Positions 1-8,954 of a stretch of DNA of 64,000 bases are shown here, in pieces. The stretch is from Spirochaetota bacterium (GTDB taxonomy: Bacteria; Spirochaetota; Brachyspiria; Brachyspirales; JACRPF01), in assembly GCA_038043445.1 (NCBI GenBank), contig JBBTBY010000097.1, positions 1-64,000 of the forward strand. Reading direction: 5' to 3'. Each line of letters opens with the position of its first letter. Position 1 is the stretch's first letter. The notes below the pieces were generated by a model, which had not been told where the DNA came from, searched no databases, and saw nothing but the letters and a program-made list of their open reading frames with translations. Both the position numbers and the translations under genes were made by a program.

Positions 1-1076
1 TACATGTTCGCCGTTGGTCCGCCGATATCGGTGATGACGACCTTTCGGCGGTGATCGTTCTCGAACAGCGTCCGCACTTCGCGCCGTATCGAATCGAGGC
101 TCCTCATCTGTATCGTCTTTCCCTGATGGAGCGAAAGCGAACAGAACGCACAGCCGCCGTAACAGCCGCGATGCGCGGTGATGGAATGTTCGACGACAGC
201 GAGCGCGGGTATCGGCGCGGTGTATCGCGGATGCGGCTTTCGCGTGAACGGGAGATCATACACGGCGTCGAGTTCTTCCGTTGTGAGCGGTATCGCAGGC
301 GGATTGATAAGGACGCCGCGGCCGGCAGCCTCCTGATACAACGGTTTGGCCGAAGAATGACCGTTCTCCGCAACAAGACGGGTCATTGTGAGGAATGCAT
401 CCGTATCCTTCGCGACTTCCTCGTACGACGGGAGCACGAGCGCATCACCGATGGATGCACGTTCGCTCGCATTCACCGGCACCGCCGTCCCCCGCACATC
501 GCGTATCGATGCAAGCGGCTTTCCCGCACGCAGCTCTGAAACGATCTCGCCGAGAGGGCGCTCCGCATTGCCGTACACCAGGATATCCGCTTTTGCCGCG
601 AGCAATTGCGGCGGACGTATCTTGCCATGATAATGATCGTAGTGCGCAACGCGGCGCAGGCTCGCTTCAATACCGCCGAGGACCACAGCGACACCGGGGA
701 ATATCGATCTGAGCTTGTTCGTGTAGGCAAGCGTCGGGAGATAAGGCCGCCCGAGGGCTTTGCCGCCTGACGCATAGGGGTCATCAGAACGGACCTTCCG
801 CGCTGCGGTGTAGAGCGACACCATGGAATCGAGATTGCCCGCCGTTACGCCGAAAAAAAGTCTGGGCCGCCCGAGGGCGCGGAAATCATCGGCGACATCT
901 ATGCGCGGGCGCGGTATGATGCCGACACGCAGATGAAGCGACTCCAGGAACCGTCCGATGATGGCCATGCCGAACGAGGGGTGATCGATGTAATCATCGC
1001 CGGTAACGAGCACTACATCAAGCGCATCCCAGCCGCGCGCATGCGCCTCCTCAAGTGTTGTTGGAAGAATATCCAT
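1..1076 (-). CDS. ygiQ: YgiQ family radical SAM protein (3' end outside window)
   Basis: The reading frame is open from an ATG at 1074-1076 to the window edge, so the C-terminus is missing. The visible 358 residues include a CxxxCxxC cluster (Cys305, Cys309, Cys312 in HRGCYGGCAFC) that would bind the 4Fe-4S cluster of a radical SAM enzyme. The N-terminal part (DVVLVTGDDYIDHPSFG, GGIEASLRR, DILVYGNAERPLGE) is characteristic of the YgiQ/UPF0313 family, whose substrate is unsettled. It starts 12 bp after the murG stop, so it is probably the third gene of an ftsW-murG-ygiQ transcript. The ribosome-binding site is weak. The family call is firm; the cellular role is not known. Confidence 0.85.
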   Translation of the reverse strand, partial: MDILPTTLEEAHARGWDALDVVLVTGDDYIDHPSFGMAIIGRFLESLHLRVGIIPRPRIDVADDFRALGRPRLFFGVTAGNLDSMVSLYTAARKVRSDDPYASGGKALGRPYLPTLAYTNKLRSIFPGVAVVLGGIEASLRRVAHYDHYHGKIRPPQLLAAKADILVYGNAERPLGEIVSELRAGKPLASIRDVRGTAVPVNASERASIGDALVLPSYEEVAKDTDAFLTMTRLVAENGHSSAKPLYQEAAGRGVLINPPAIPLTTEELDAVYDLPFTRKPHPRYTAPIPALAVVEHSITAHRGCYGGCAFCSLSLHQGKTIQMRSLDSIRREVRTLFENDHRRKVVITDIGGPTANM

Positions 1077-1088
1077 CCGCTGCACGCA

Positions 1089-2156
1089 CTATCGCGTTCG
1101 ACGCACTGGCAATGACAATGCTCTCACGATATCGTTGACGATAGTTCTTGTCGCGGGCTCATCATGCTCCGCGCTGGCACGCCGGGGCATACGCATACGA
1201 TGCGAAAGCGCCGATGCAAGGTCCTCGGCAGTGAGCGTTTCCTCACGGAGTATATCCGCATGGCTGAGATCCGCCATTTCCTTTGCATTATAGTACTGAT
1301 GATCGTCGGTAGCATGCGGGAACGGCACGAAGACGGCGGGGAGAGATGCCACCATGAATTCGCTCACCGTCGATGAGCCGGAACGCGAAAGAGCACAGTC
1401 AGCGGCATGGACGAGCATATGCATCTGTGCATGGAATGCGAAGAGGGTTATCCCCGATAATTTCCGGCGCGACACTTCATTCGCGATCACATCATAGTTG
1501 CCCCGCCCGGTCACCCAGAGAACGCGCACGCGTGTATCCCGCCTCGACAGGAGGGGATACGCATCGAGGAATATCTCATTGAGCCGTTTCGCACCCTGCG
1601 AGCCGCCGGTAACGAGGAGCACACGCGCGTTCACAGGGATGGCGAGCGCCTTTCGTGCGCGGCGTTTCGTCATATGGTAGAAGTCCGCGCGCACGGGGTT
1701 CCCGGTGACGATGCCCTTCGCGACATATTCCATCGACTTATTGAACGAGTGATAGACCCCTCTGGCGAAAAGTGCGAGAAAGCGGTTCGCCTTGCCGGGT
1801 ATCGAATTCTGTTCGCAGATGAATATCGGCACACGGAAGAGCACGCCCGCGATTATCGGCGGCACGGAGAGATACCCGCCGACGCCGATGACGGCGCTCG
1901 GGCGAGCGTACACGATATACGAAACGCTTTGGAAGAACGAGATGATTAGTTCCAGAACATGACGCACCTTGCCGATGAAGCCGTACCGCGCGCGCACGAT
2001 AAGCGTATGATGAGCAAGTCCCTTCGGCAGCATGTCGACATCGCGAGCGCCGACGATAAGCGTCGGTTCGATACCGCGACGCGAGAACTCCGCGGCAAGG
2101 GCGATCGCCGGCGTCAGATGGCCGCCCGTACCGCCCCCGGCGATGAATATCCTCAT
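1089..2156 (-). CDS. murG: UDP-GlcNAc:undecaprenyl-PP-MurNAc-pentapeptide GlcNAc transferase MurG
   Basis: MurG makes lipid II by adding GlcNAc to lipid I on the cytoplasmic face of the membrane. The 355-residue protein has the usual family length. It carries the N-terminal glycine-rich loop GGGTGGHLTPA (residues 7-17), the second loop GGSQGAKRLNE and the C-terminal nucleotide-sugar-binding stretch SRSGSSTVSEF. The start codon overlaps the ftsW stop by four bases (ATGA), indicating translational coupling. Genes for lipid II flipping or polymerisation and for its synthesis are therefore adjacent, as in many dcw clusters, although the remaining mur genes are not in this window. Confidence 0.96.
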   Translation of the reverse strand: MRIFIAGGGTGGHLTPAIALAAEFSRRGIEPTLIVGARDVDMLPKGLAHHTLIVRARYGFIGKVRHVLELIISFFQSVSYIVYARPSAVIGVGGYLSVPPIIAGVLFRVPIFICEQNSIPGKANRFLALFARGVYHSFNKSMEYVAKGIVTGNPVRADFYHMTKRRARKALAIPVNARVLLVTGGSQGAKRLNEIFLDAYPLLSRRDTRVRVLWVTGRGNYDVIANEVSRRKLSGITLFAFHAQMHMLVHAADCALSRSGSSTVSEFMVASLPAVFVPFPHATDDHQYYNAKEMADLSHADILREETLTAEDLASALSHRMRMPRRASAEHDEPATRTIVNDIVRALSLPVRRTR

Positions 2157-3226
2157 GCGGCCTCCCGTGAAATATTGAGCAGTATGCCCACCATGGCCAT
2201 GGTGACGATAAGCGAATTATTGCCGTAGCTCACGAAGGGGAGCGTGAACCCCGTCGTGGGAAACACGCCGACGACAACGGCGATGTTCACCAGCGCCTGA
2301 AAGGTTATCGAGAATACGATGCCGAACGCGCAGTACTGGCGGAAGGGGTCGCCTACGCGCCGCACGATGCGCATGCCGCGCGCGAGGAACGCGAGGAAGA
2401 GAAGCACTATCGCCGTGCAGCCGACAAAACCCATCGTCTGTGCCGCTACCGCGAACACGAAGTCCGTGGTAGCCGCGGGCAAGGTGACGGAACGCTCGAG
2501 CAATCCCTCGAAGCTCGAACCGAAGAACCCGCCTAACGCGAACGATTTGAACGATTGCACAAGATGATACCCCTCGCCGCTTTTATGGTCCCAAGGATTG
2601 AGGAAGCCGACGATGCGGTACCAGATATACGCCTTCCCGGAAACAATGATGTAGAAGAGCGGTACGGAAAAGAGAACGGTCGATATCAGATACGTCACCG
2701 GGACATCAGCGTAGAAGAATATCGCGAATGCGGTAGCCATGATCAGAAGCGATGTCCCCACATCCGGCTCGAGCATGACGAGGAACACCGCCGCTAATGA
2801 TACGATGAACGGCGGGAGAAAACCCTTTGCGAACGCCGTGACCTTATCGCCTTTGCGCGCGAGTATGCTCGAGAGATAGATGATAAGACCTAACTTCACG
2901 AATTCCGACGGCTGCACGTTGAAGAATATAAGATGTATCCAGCGCCGCGATCCGCCCACTTTCTTCCCTATGAACGGCACAAGCACGATAAGAAGGGCGA
3001 ATATCCCGATGAGTATTATCTGAAAGGATATCGTTTCGATGCGGTCAAGGTCAAAAAATGTGAAGAATATCCCCACGGCGAATGCAAGCGCGATAATGGC
3101 GAGATAGCCGGTGAAGAACGCGCCGCTGTTCGCGCGGTATATCGACAGCGCATTGTAGAGGACATTGATGCCGAGTATCATGAGAATGAGGACGATGAGG
3201 ATGATGCTGATGTCGGGGCGTTTCAT
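2153..3226 (-). CDS. ftsW: FtsW/RodA/SpoVE family peptidoglycan glycosyltransferase
   Basis: A 357-residue polytopic membrane protein of the SEDS family, which polymerises lipid II during division or elongation. Family signatures are visible: QPSEFVKLG in the middle, LPAATTDFVFAVAAQTMGFVG in the large periplasmic loop region, and the C-terminal TGFTLPFVSYGNNSL. Coupling to murG (4-bp overlap) favours FtsW over RodA. The usual Gly-Gly of the last motif reads Gly-Asn here (SYGNNS). The N-terminus is short and begins straight at the first membrane segment (ISIILIVLILMILGINVLY). It lies 44 bp downstream of nrdD and could be partly read through from it. Confidence 0.93.
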   Translation of the reverse strand: MKRPDISIILIVLILMILGINVLYNALSIYRANSGAFFTGYLAIIALAFAVGIFFTFFDLDRIETISFQIILIGIFALLIVLVPFIGKKVGGSRRWIHLIFFNVQPSEFVKLGLIIYLSSILARKGDKVTAFAKGFLPPFIVSLAAVFLVMLEPDVGTSLLIMATAFAIFFYADVPVTYLISTVLFSVPLFYIIVSGKAYIWYRIVGFLNPWDHKSGEGYHLVQSFKSFALGGFFGSSFEGLLERSVTLPAATTDFVFAVAAQTMGFVGCTAIVLLFLAFLARGMRIVRRVGDPFRQYCAFGIVFSITFQALVNIAVVVGVFPTTGFTLPFVSYGNNSLIVTMAMVGILLNISREAA

Positions 3227-3270
3227 GGTAGGTTCACATAATAGCGTGGATCACGGCAAATGCAAGGAGC

Positions 3271-5772
3271 CTACTCGACCGCCTTCCTCACCGATTCCAC
3301 ATCATGCGCAATGGAAACGAGCGCCCCCTTCTCGTCATAGATGAGCACCGTCGGCACCGAACGTATCTGATGCTCCTCGACGAGCGACTGCGCGCGCGCA
3401 TCAGTGAGCGCATTGAGCATTTCGCCCTGTATCGGGAGCGAGAGCATGTATGCTTTCATCGACGGACATTTGGGGCAATGCTGCGAATAGAGAAGCGTAT
3501 ACCGCGCTGCTTTTACCGCGGTTGCGGTCGCGCCGGATACCGATACCGTCGACACAGCTGTTGTTGACGGAGCGACAGCGACGATGGTATCGGACGCTAC
3601 GGACGGCACCTCGTCGCGTATTGCGGAAAGCGGCACCGCGTTCTCCGATGAAAGACCGCTCAAGACCGCGTCATGCGAGAATGCCGGCGCTACGGGGCGG
3701 TCGACCTCAAGCGATCCGAAATCCGCATATTCCTGACGTTCCATATATTCGGCGCGTTTGCCGGTGTTCCAGTTCTTTATCGGGCGATAATAGCCGACGA
3801 TGCGTGAGTACACCTCGGTCTCTTTGCCGCATTCGGTGCATGCGAACTGTTCACCGGCAAGATAGCCGTGGTCCTCGCAGATGCTGAACGTCGGCGTTAT
3901 CGTGTAATACGGCAGATGATAATTGTACGCTATCTTCTTGACGAGGGCTTTGCATACATCGCGGTCTATCGCCTCGCCGATGAAGCCGTGGAACACGGTG
4001 CCGCCGGTGTACTGCGCCTGTATATCGCTCTGCATATCGAGCGCTTTGAAGATATCGGCGGTGTAGCCGACCGGGAGCTGTGTCGAATTCGTGTAGTACG
4101 GTGTTCCTTTCGTGCCGGCAGTGACGATGTCCGGATATTTATCGCTGTCGACCTTCGCAAGGCGATACGATGTGCCCTCGCCCGGTGTCGCCTCGAGATT
4201 GTAGAGATTGCCCGTTTCTTCCTGATAGCGCACGAGACGGTCGCGCATGAATGAAAGCACTTTCACGGTGAACGCGCGGGCAACTTCGCTCGTAAGGTCC
4301 TTGCCGAAGAAATTGAGCGCGCATTCGTTCATGCCGTTAAGGCCTATCGTCGCAAAATGATTGGCGAACGATTTGAGATATTTCCGCGTGTACGGGAATA
4401 ATCCCTCTTCCATGAGCCGTGAAACGACGGTGCGCTTCGTCTCAAGCGAATCGCGCGCCATGTCCATGAGATTGCCGAGCCGTCCGAAGAATTCAGTTTC
4501 ATCCTTGCTGAGATATCCGATGCGCGGCAGATTGATGGTAACGACGCCTATCGAGCCGGTAAGCTCATCCGCGCCGAAAAGACCGCCGCCGCGATGCTTA
4601 AGCTCGCGCTTGTCGAGCTGGAGCCGGCAGCACATGGAGCGAACGTCGGATGGATTGAGATCGGAATTGACGAAATTCTGGAAATACGGGGTGCCGTATT
4701 TACCGGTCATCTCGAACAGAAGGTAAGCGTTTTCATTCTCCCAATCGAAATCGCGGGTGATATTATATGTCGGTATCGGGTACGCGAATCCGCGGCCGTT
4801 GGCATCGCCTTCCATCATTGTTTCGAGGAAAGCGCGGTTTATCATGTCCATCTCATGCTGACAGTCGCCGTAGGTGTACTCGGCCTCTTTTCCGCCGACG
4901 ACGGCTTTGCGCGGTTTCATATCCTCGGGGCATACCCAGTCGAGCGTGATGTTCGTAAAGGGCGACTGCGACCCCCATCGCGAGGGGATGTTCACGCCGA
5001 ACACGAATGACTGTATCGCCTGCTTGACCGATTCATAGGAAAGCGAGTCCGCCTTGACGAACGGGGCGAGATAGGTATCGAAGCTTGAGAACGCCTGCGC
5101 ACCGGCCCACTCATTCTGCATGACGCCGAGGAAGTTCACCATCTGCTGCACGAGCGTGAAAAGATGCTTCGCCGGTTTGCTTGAGATCTTGCCGGGGACG
5201 CCGCCGAGCCCTTCGCGTATGAGCTGCATGAGCGACCAGCCGGCGCAATAGCCCGAGAACATACACAGATCATGCAGGTGGAAATCACCGCTTTTATGCG
5301 CCGCCGCAATATCGGGGGTATAGATATTATCGAGCCAGTAATTGGCCGTCACCGCGCCGGAATTATGGAGGATAAGCCCGCCGATGGAATAATTGACATT
5401 GGCATTCTCGTTCACGCGCCAGTCTGACTGCTTGAGATAGCCGTCCATGGTCTTGGATATATCGAGAAGGAGATTCTCCGCATCCCGAAGCCGCTTATGC
5501 TGTTCGCGGTACAGGATGAAAGCCTTCGCTACCTTCGCATGACCCTCTTCGATAAGCGTTTTCTCGACGATGTCCTGCACTTCCTCGACGGCCGGTATGG
5601 AGTTCTGATGGAATTTCTGCGTCATGAGGGAGATGACCTTTTCCGCAAGCGTTTCCGCCATGCGATAGTCGCTTCCCCCGCAGGCCTTCGCGGCTTTGAA
5701 TATCGCCTCGGCTATTTTTTGCTTGCTGAAGGGAACAATATGGCCATTGCGCTTTCTAATCTGGACGATCAT
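3271..5772 (-). CDS. nrdD: Anaerobic (class III) ribonucleoside-triphosphate reductase with C-terminal redoxin-like domain
   Basis: This glycyl-radical enzyme reduces ribonucleotides to deoxyribonucleotides under anaerobic conditions. Residues 1-90 form an ATP-cone allosteric domain (IRKRNGHIVPFSKQKIAEAI). The catalytic barrel follows, then a zinc-binding cysteine set (ICEDHGYLAG and ACTEC), and the radical site RIVGYYRP with Gly660 as the expected radical residue. Beyond a Ser/Thr/Ala/Val-rich linker (about 690-750), residues 755-833 look like a thioredoxin/glutaredoxin fold with CPKC at 766-769 and a cis-Pro-type SVPTV. This extension makes the protein about 100 residues longer than usual. 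A strong GGAGG precedes the ATG. No nrdG activase gene is adjacent. Confidence 0.95.
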   Translation of the reverse strand: MIVQIRKRNGHIVPFSKQKIAEAIFKAAKACGGSDYRMAETLAEKVISLMTQKFHQNSIPAVEEVQDIVEKTLIEEGHAKVAKAFILYREQHKRLRDAENLLLDISKTMDGYLKQSDWRVNENANVNYSIGGLILHNSGAVTANYWLDNIYTPDIAAAHKSGDFHLHDLCMFSGYCAGWSLMQLIREGLGGVPGKISSKPAKHLFTLVQQMVNFLGVMQNEWAGAQAFSSFDTYLAPFVKADSLSYESVKQAIQSFVFGVNIPSRWGSQSPFTNITLDWVCPEDMKPRKAVVGGKEAEYTYGDCQHEMDMINRAFLETMMEGDANGRGFAYPIPTYNITRDFDWENENAYLLFEMTGKYGTPYFQNFVNSDLNPSDVRSMCCRLQLDKRELKHRGGGLFGADELTGSIGVVTINLPRIGYLSKDETEFFGRLGNLMDMARDSLETKRTVVSRLMEEGLFPYTRKYLKSFANHFATIGLNGMNECALNFFGKDLTSEVARAFTVKVLSFMRDRLVRYQEETGNLYNLEATPGEGTSYRLAKVDSDKYPDIVTAGTKGTPYYTNSTQLPVGYTADIFKALDMQSDIQAQYTGGTVFHGFIGEAIDRDVCKALVKKIAYNYHLPYYTITPTFSICEDHGYLAGEQFACTECGKETEVYSRIVGYYRPIKNWNTGKRAEYMERQEYADFGSLEVDRPVAPAFSHDAVLSGLSSENAVPLSAIRDEVPSVASDTIVAVAPSTTAVSTVSVSGATATAVKAARYTLLYSQHCPKCPSMKAYMLSLPIQGEMLNALTDARAQSLVEEHQIRSVPTVLIYDEKGALVSIAHDVESVRKAVE

Positions 5773-6098
5773 GTGATTTCCTCCACAGAATTGCAGACAT
5801 GGCGCGAGACGAACGAGACCCCCGAAGTAACATAATGCCGTCGTACGGGAAATTATGTTAACTCTTACCGGTACCAGTGATTGTATCCAATAGAAATATT
5901 CCTGTCAATCCTGTGTTCCGAGAAAAAAGAGCCGATGCCGCGGACATGGGTCGGCGGGCATGCGTTTTATACGACATATTGGACGAACAACGGGAACGGC
6001 ACCACGTCCCCCGATGTTTTTTTCGTCAGGAAAAGTCCGGAAAATGCCGATATTTCATAGTGTAGCATCATTTCGTCCCTGAAGGAAACAAGCGAACC
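5773..6098. other. Divergent intergenic region nrdD/ftsK
   Basis: This 326-bp spacer separates the divergent nrdD and ftsK starts. It holds no credible gene. It contains the nrdD Shine-Dalgarno (GGAGG beside position 5775-5780) and a near-start GAAGGAAAC for ftsK. A perfect 9-bp inverted repeat, listed separately, is the only distinctive element. I could not place a convincing sigma-70 promoter for either gene. Confidence 0.6.
5828..5860. promoter_or_regulatory. 9-bp inverted repeat upstream of nrdD (possible operator)
   Basis: TAACATAAT at 5828-5836 is matched by its exact reverse complement ATTATGTTA at 5852-5860, with a 15-bp spacer. It lies 56-88 bp upstream of the nrdD start codon. The AT-rich arms stand out from GC-rich surroundings. 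It could be a regulator site or a hairpin in the nrdD leader. It does not match the NrdR-box consensus that I know. Confidence 0.4.
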
Positions 6099-8951
6099 AT
6101 GGCGAAAAATCGTACGCGAAAACTGTTTGCCCAGGTCAAAGAGATAGCGAGCCATAAGATATGGCAGGAACTGCTCGGGCTCGCCTTCATTCTGGCGGCG
6201 GGCATACTCTTCCTCTCGCTCATAAGCTTTTCCACCGCCGATTCGCCGCTTTTCTCGGCTGCACCCAATAAAATACCCCGTAATCTCGCCGGTGAAGTAG
6301 GCATCTCCATAGCGAGCACACTGTACTTCATGCTCGGCATCGCCGCGTTCTTTGCGGTAGCGATAGCGTTCTGGGCAGGGATACATCAGACCTTTCACGG
6401 TTCGCTCAAGGGTACGCTCGGCATCGTCGTCGGCGTCATCGTGGCGGCCCTCGTTACTGCAGCGATATTCGACCGCACGCTTGCGTCCAATGAGATGTAT
6501 TTTCGCGGCGGCATGGCAGGACAGGAGATATCGCGCTTTCTCGCGAGCTATCTCGGTATGGTCGGCTCCTCCGTGCTTTTCGGCTTCATCATCGTGGGCG
6601 ATATCGTCTTCCTTTTCAAATTCTCGATAAAGGATTATCTCATCGGCATCTACACGAAGGTGAAGGGCACGCCCCAGTCAGCGGTATCGGCAAAGCGTAA
6701 AGAAGCGGAGAAGAAGGCAGAGGAAGCGCTCGATGACGCTGCGGATGAAGATGACGCCCCCCGTCCTGCTTCGAGGCAGAAGCTTTCGCCAATGCCGAAG
6801 GTCCGCATCGCACCGCCCTTCATACGGCATCGGTCGGTAGGCGAGCTCGGCAAACGCCTTGCCCCGCTCGTCGAGAAAGTAAAGGTACAGACCGTCGTAT
6901 ACAAAAGGAAGAACATCGCCCCGGCGGCGCAGAAAGTACATCGCCCGGCCATGGATATGATACCCCCGTTCGACGTCGGCATATACGAAGAGCAGTTAGA
7001 CGGCATCATCGACGTGAGCGCCATGAAACCGCGGGAAACCGTACAAGCGCCGAGCATACCGGCCGAAACTGCAGCGGAAGAAAAAACGAGCGATATCGTT
7101 GTCAATGAGCTGCCGTCCGCACGAATGCAGGATACACCGCCTGTTGCCATTGAACATAAGGATGTGGCCGCGGATACGGACTACTCTGCGGGATCAGCCG
7201 ATGATGATAACGATGAAATATCCGACGAGGTGCCGGAAGCGGGAACATCCGTATCGATCGAAGAACCTGCAGAGGAAAAAACGGATGGAACGGGATCGAT
7301 AGAGATACATTCACCCGCTGCAGATGCAGAGAGAGAAGAAGAGAACGAGCTTATCGCCGAGGTGCGCAACCGTATCGGCTTGGATAACACGCGCGTAGAA
7401 ACGCTTCCCGAACGCCGTATACGCAATGCGAAGAAGAGCAGCGACGAGGCGGAAGTGACACATGATCTCATACAGACGAATTACGACCCGCGCGTTGTCG
7501 ACCGCAAATACAAAGGCCCGTCGCTCGATATATTGAAACGCTCCATAGTCGTCAACGACAATGACTCCATGGAATCGATAAAGGCTACCGCAGTACGGCT
7601 TGAAAAAACGCTCGCCGATTTCGACGTGACGGCACGCGTGGTCGGCGTTTCACGCGGCCCGGTCATTACGCGCTACGAACTTGAGCTTGAAGCAGGCACG
7701 CGCGTTTCGAGCGTGGTCAATCTCACCGACAATATCGCCCTGGCGCTCGCGAGCGAAAGCGTACGGATAATCGCTCCCATACCCGGGCGCTCGGTCATCG
7801 GCATAGAAATACCCAACAAAGTGCGTCATGCGGTATTGCTCCGCGACGTGCTTGAGAGCGAGGATTTCCGCTCGGCGAAAGCGGACATACCGTTCGTGCT
7901 CGGCAAAGGCATATACGGCAATAACATCGTCGCCGACCTCGCGAGCGCGCCGCATCTCCTTGTCGCCGGCACCACCGGCAGCGGAAAGAGCGTGTGCCTC
8001 TCGACGGTCATACTCTCCATGCTCTATCGCTTCCGCCCGGACGAACTGAAATTCATCTTCATCGACAAAAAGCGCGTCGAGCTTTCCATCTATAACGGCA
8101 TACCCCACCTCATGGCGCCGGTCGTTTCCGATGAGAAAAAAGCGACCGTGGTGCTCCGCCACATCGTCGAGATTATGGAAAAGCGCTACGAGAAGATGGA
8201 GAAATTCTACGTGCGCAGCGTAAAGGCATATAACGAAAAGGTGAAGAATCTTGTCGAGGACGGGGAACATGATTTCGAAGGCGAGGCGCTCGAATTCTTC
8301 CCGTACATCGTCGTCGTCATCGACGAGCTCCATAATCTCATGATAGTCGCCTCGAAAGAAGTGGAGGACCTCATCTCGCGCCTTGCGGGGATGTCGCGCG
8401 CGGTGGGCATACATCTTATCATCGCCACCCAGCGGCCGTCCGCGGACGTCGTTACCGGCGTCATCAAGGCGAATCTCCCCACGCGCATAGCGTTCCAGGT
8501 GCCCAATAAGATGAACTCGCGCATCATCATCGACATGGGCGGTGCGGAGCAATTGCTCGGCAAGGGTGATTCGCTCTTCTGCTCGCCGTCGGTGCAGATG
8601 CCCGAACGCGTGCAGGGCGCCTTCGTATCCGACACGGAAGTGAAAAAGGTCGTCGATGAAATATCCGCTCAGCTCGACCCGATGTACGATGACGAGGTCA
8701 TCGCCATGCTCGAAAGCGACGATACCGCAACAGCTGCCGAGGAAGAGACGATAGATGACGTGCTCTGGGAGGATGCGGTATCCATCGTGCTTCGAACGCG
8801 GAAGGCAAGCGCGTCATTCCTCCAGCGGCGGATGAAGATCGGCTATAACCGCGCCGCGCGCATCGTGGAGATGATGGAACAGAAGGGGATCATCGGCCCT
8901 GAGAACGGGAGCAAACCGCGGGATGTGCTGATGGCGGATAAGACGGCGTAG
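6099..8951 (+). CDS. ftsK: DNA translocase FtsK/SpoIIIE
   Basis: Septal DNA pump that clears and aligns chromosome termini during division. The 950-residue protein has an N-terminal membrane domain (hydrophobic segments between about residues 22 and 190) and a long charged linker rich in Asp, Glu and Ala (about 200-460). The RecA-like motor has a Walker A GTTGSGKS at about 624-631 and a Walker B VVVIDELHNL near 737. The motif RAVGIHLIIATQRPSADVVTG is typical of the family. The last 65 residues form the winged-helix gamma domain (ASASFLQRRMKIGYNRAARIVEMME) that reads polarity sequences. It ends 3 bp before the convergent glpK stop. Confidence 0.97.
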   Translation: MAKNRTRKLFAQVKEIASHKIWQELLGLAFILAAGILFLSLISFSTADSPLFSAAPNKIPRNLAGEVGISIASTLYFMLGIAAFFAVAIAFWAGIHQTFHGSLKGTLGIVVGVIVAALVTAAIFDRTLASNEMYFRGGMAGQEISRFLASYLGMVGSSVLFGFIIVGDIVFLFKFSIKDYLIGIYTKVKGTPQSAVSAKRKEAEKKAEEALDDAADEDDAPRPASRQKLSPMPKVRIAPPFIRHRSVGELGKRLAPLVEKVKVQTVVYKRKNIAPAAQKVHRPAMDMIPPFDVGIYEEQLDGIIDVSAMKPRETVQAPSIPAETAAEEKTSDIVVNELPSARMQDTPPVAIEHKDVAADTDYSAGSADDDNDEISDEVPEAGTSVSIEEPAEEKTDGTGSIEIHSPAADAEREEENELIAEVRNRIGLDNTRVETLPERRIRNAKKSSDEAEVTHDLIQTNYDPRVVDRKYKGPSLDILKRSIVVNDNDSMESIKATAVRLEKTLADFDVTARVVGVSRGPVITRYELELEAGTRVSSVVNLTDNIALALASESVRIIAPIPGRSVIGIEIPNKVRHAVLLRDVLESEDFRSAKADIPFVLGKGIYGNNIVADLASAPHLLVAGTTGSGKSVCLSTVILSMLYRFRPDELKFIFIDKKRVELSIYNGIPHLMAPVVSDEKKATVVLRHIVEIMEKRYEKMEKFYVRSVKAYNEKVKNLVEDGEHDFEGEALEFFPYIVVVIDELHNLMIVASKEVEDLISRLAGMSRAVGIHLIIATQRPSADVVTGVIKANLPTRIAFQVPNKMNSRIIIDMGGAEQLLGKGDSLFCSPSVQMPERVQGAFVSDTEVKKVVDEISAQLDPMYDDEVIAMLESDDTATAAEEETIDDVLWEDAVSIVLRTRKASASFLQRRMKIGYNRAARIVEMMEQKGIIGPENGSKPRDVLMADKTA

Positions 8952-8954
8952 CTT

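Noticed and set aside
5773-5900. NrdR boxes upstream of nrdD
   Set aside because: No pair of sequences resembling the NrdR consensus at helical spacing was found; the dyad at 5828-5860 has different sequence and geometry.
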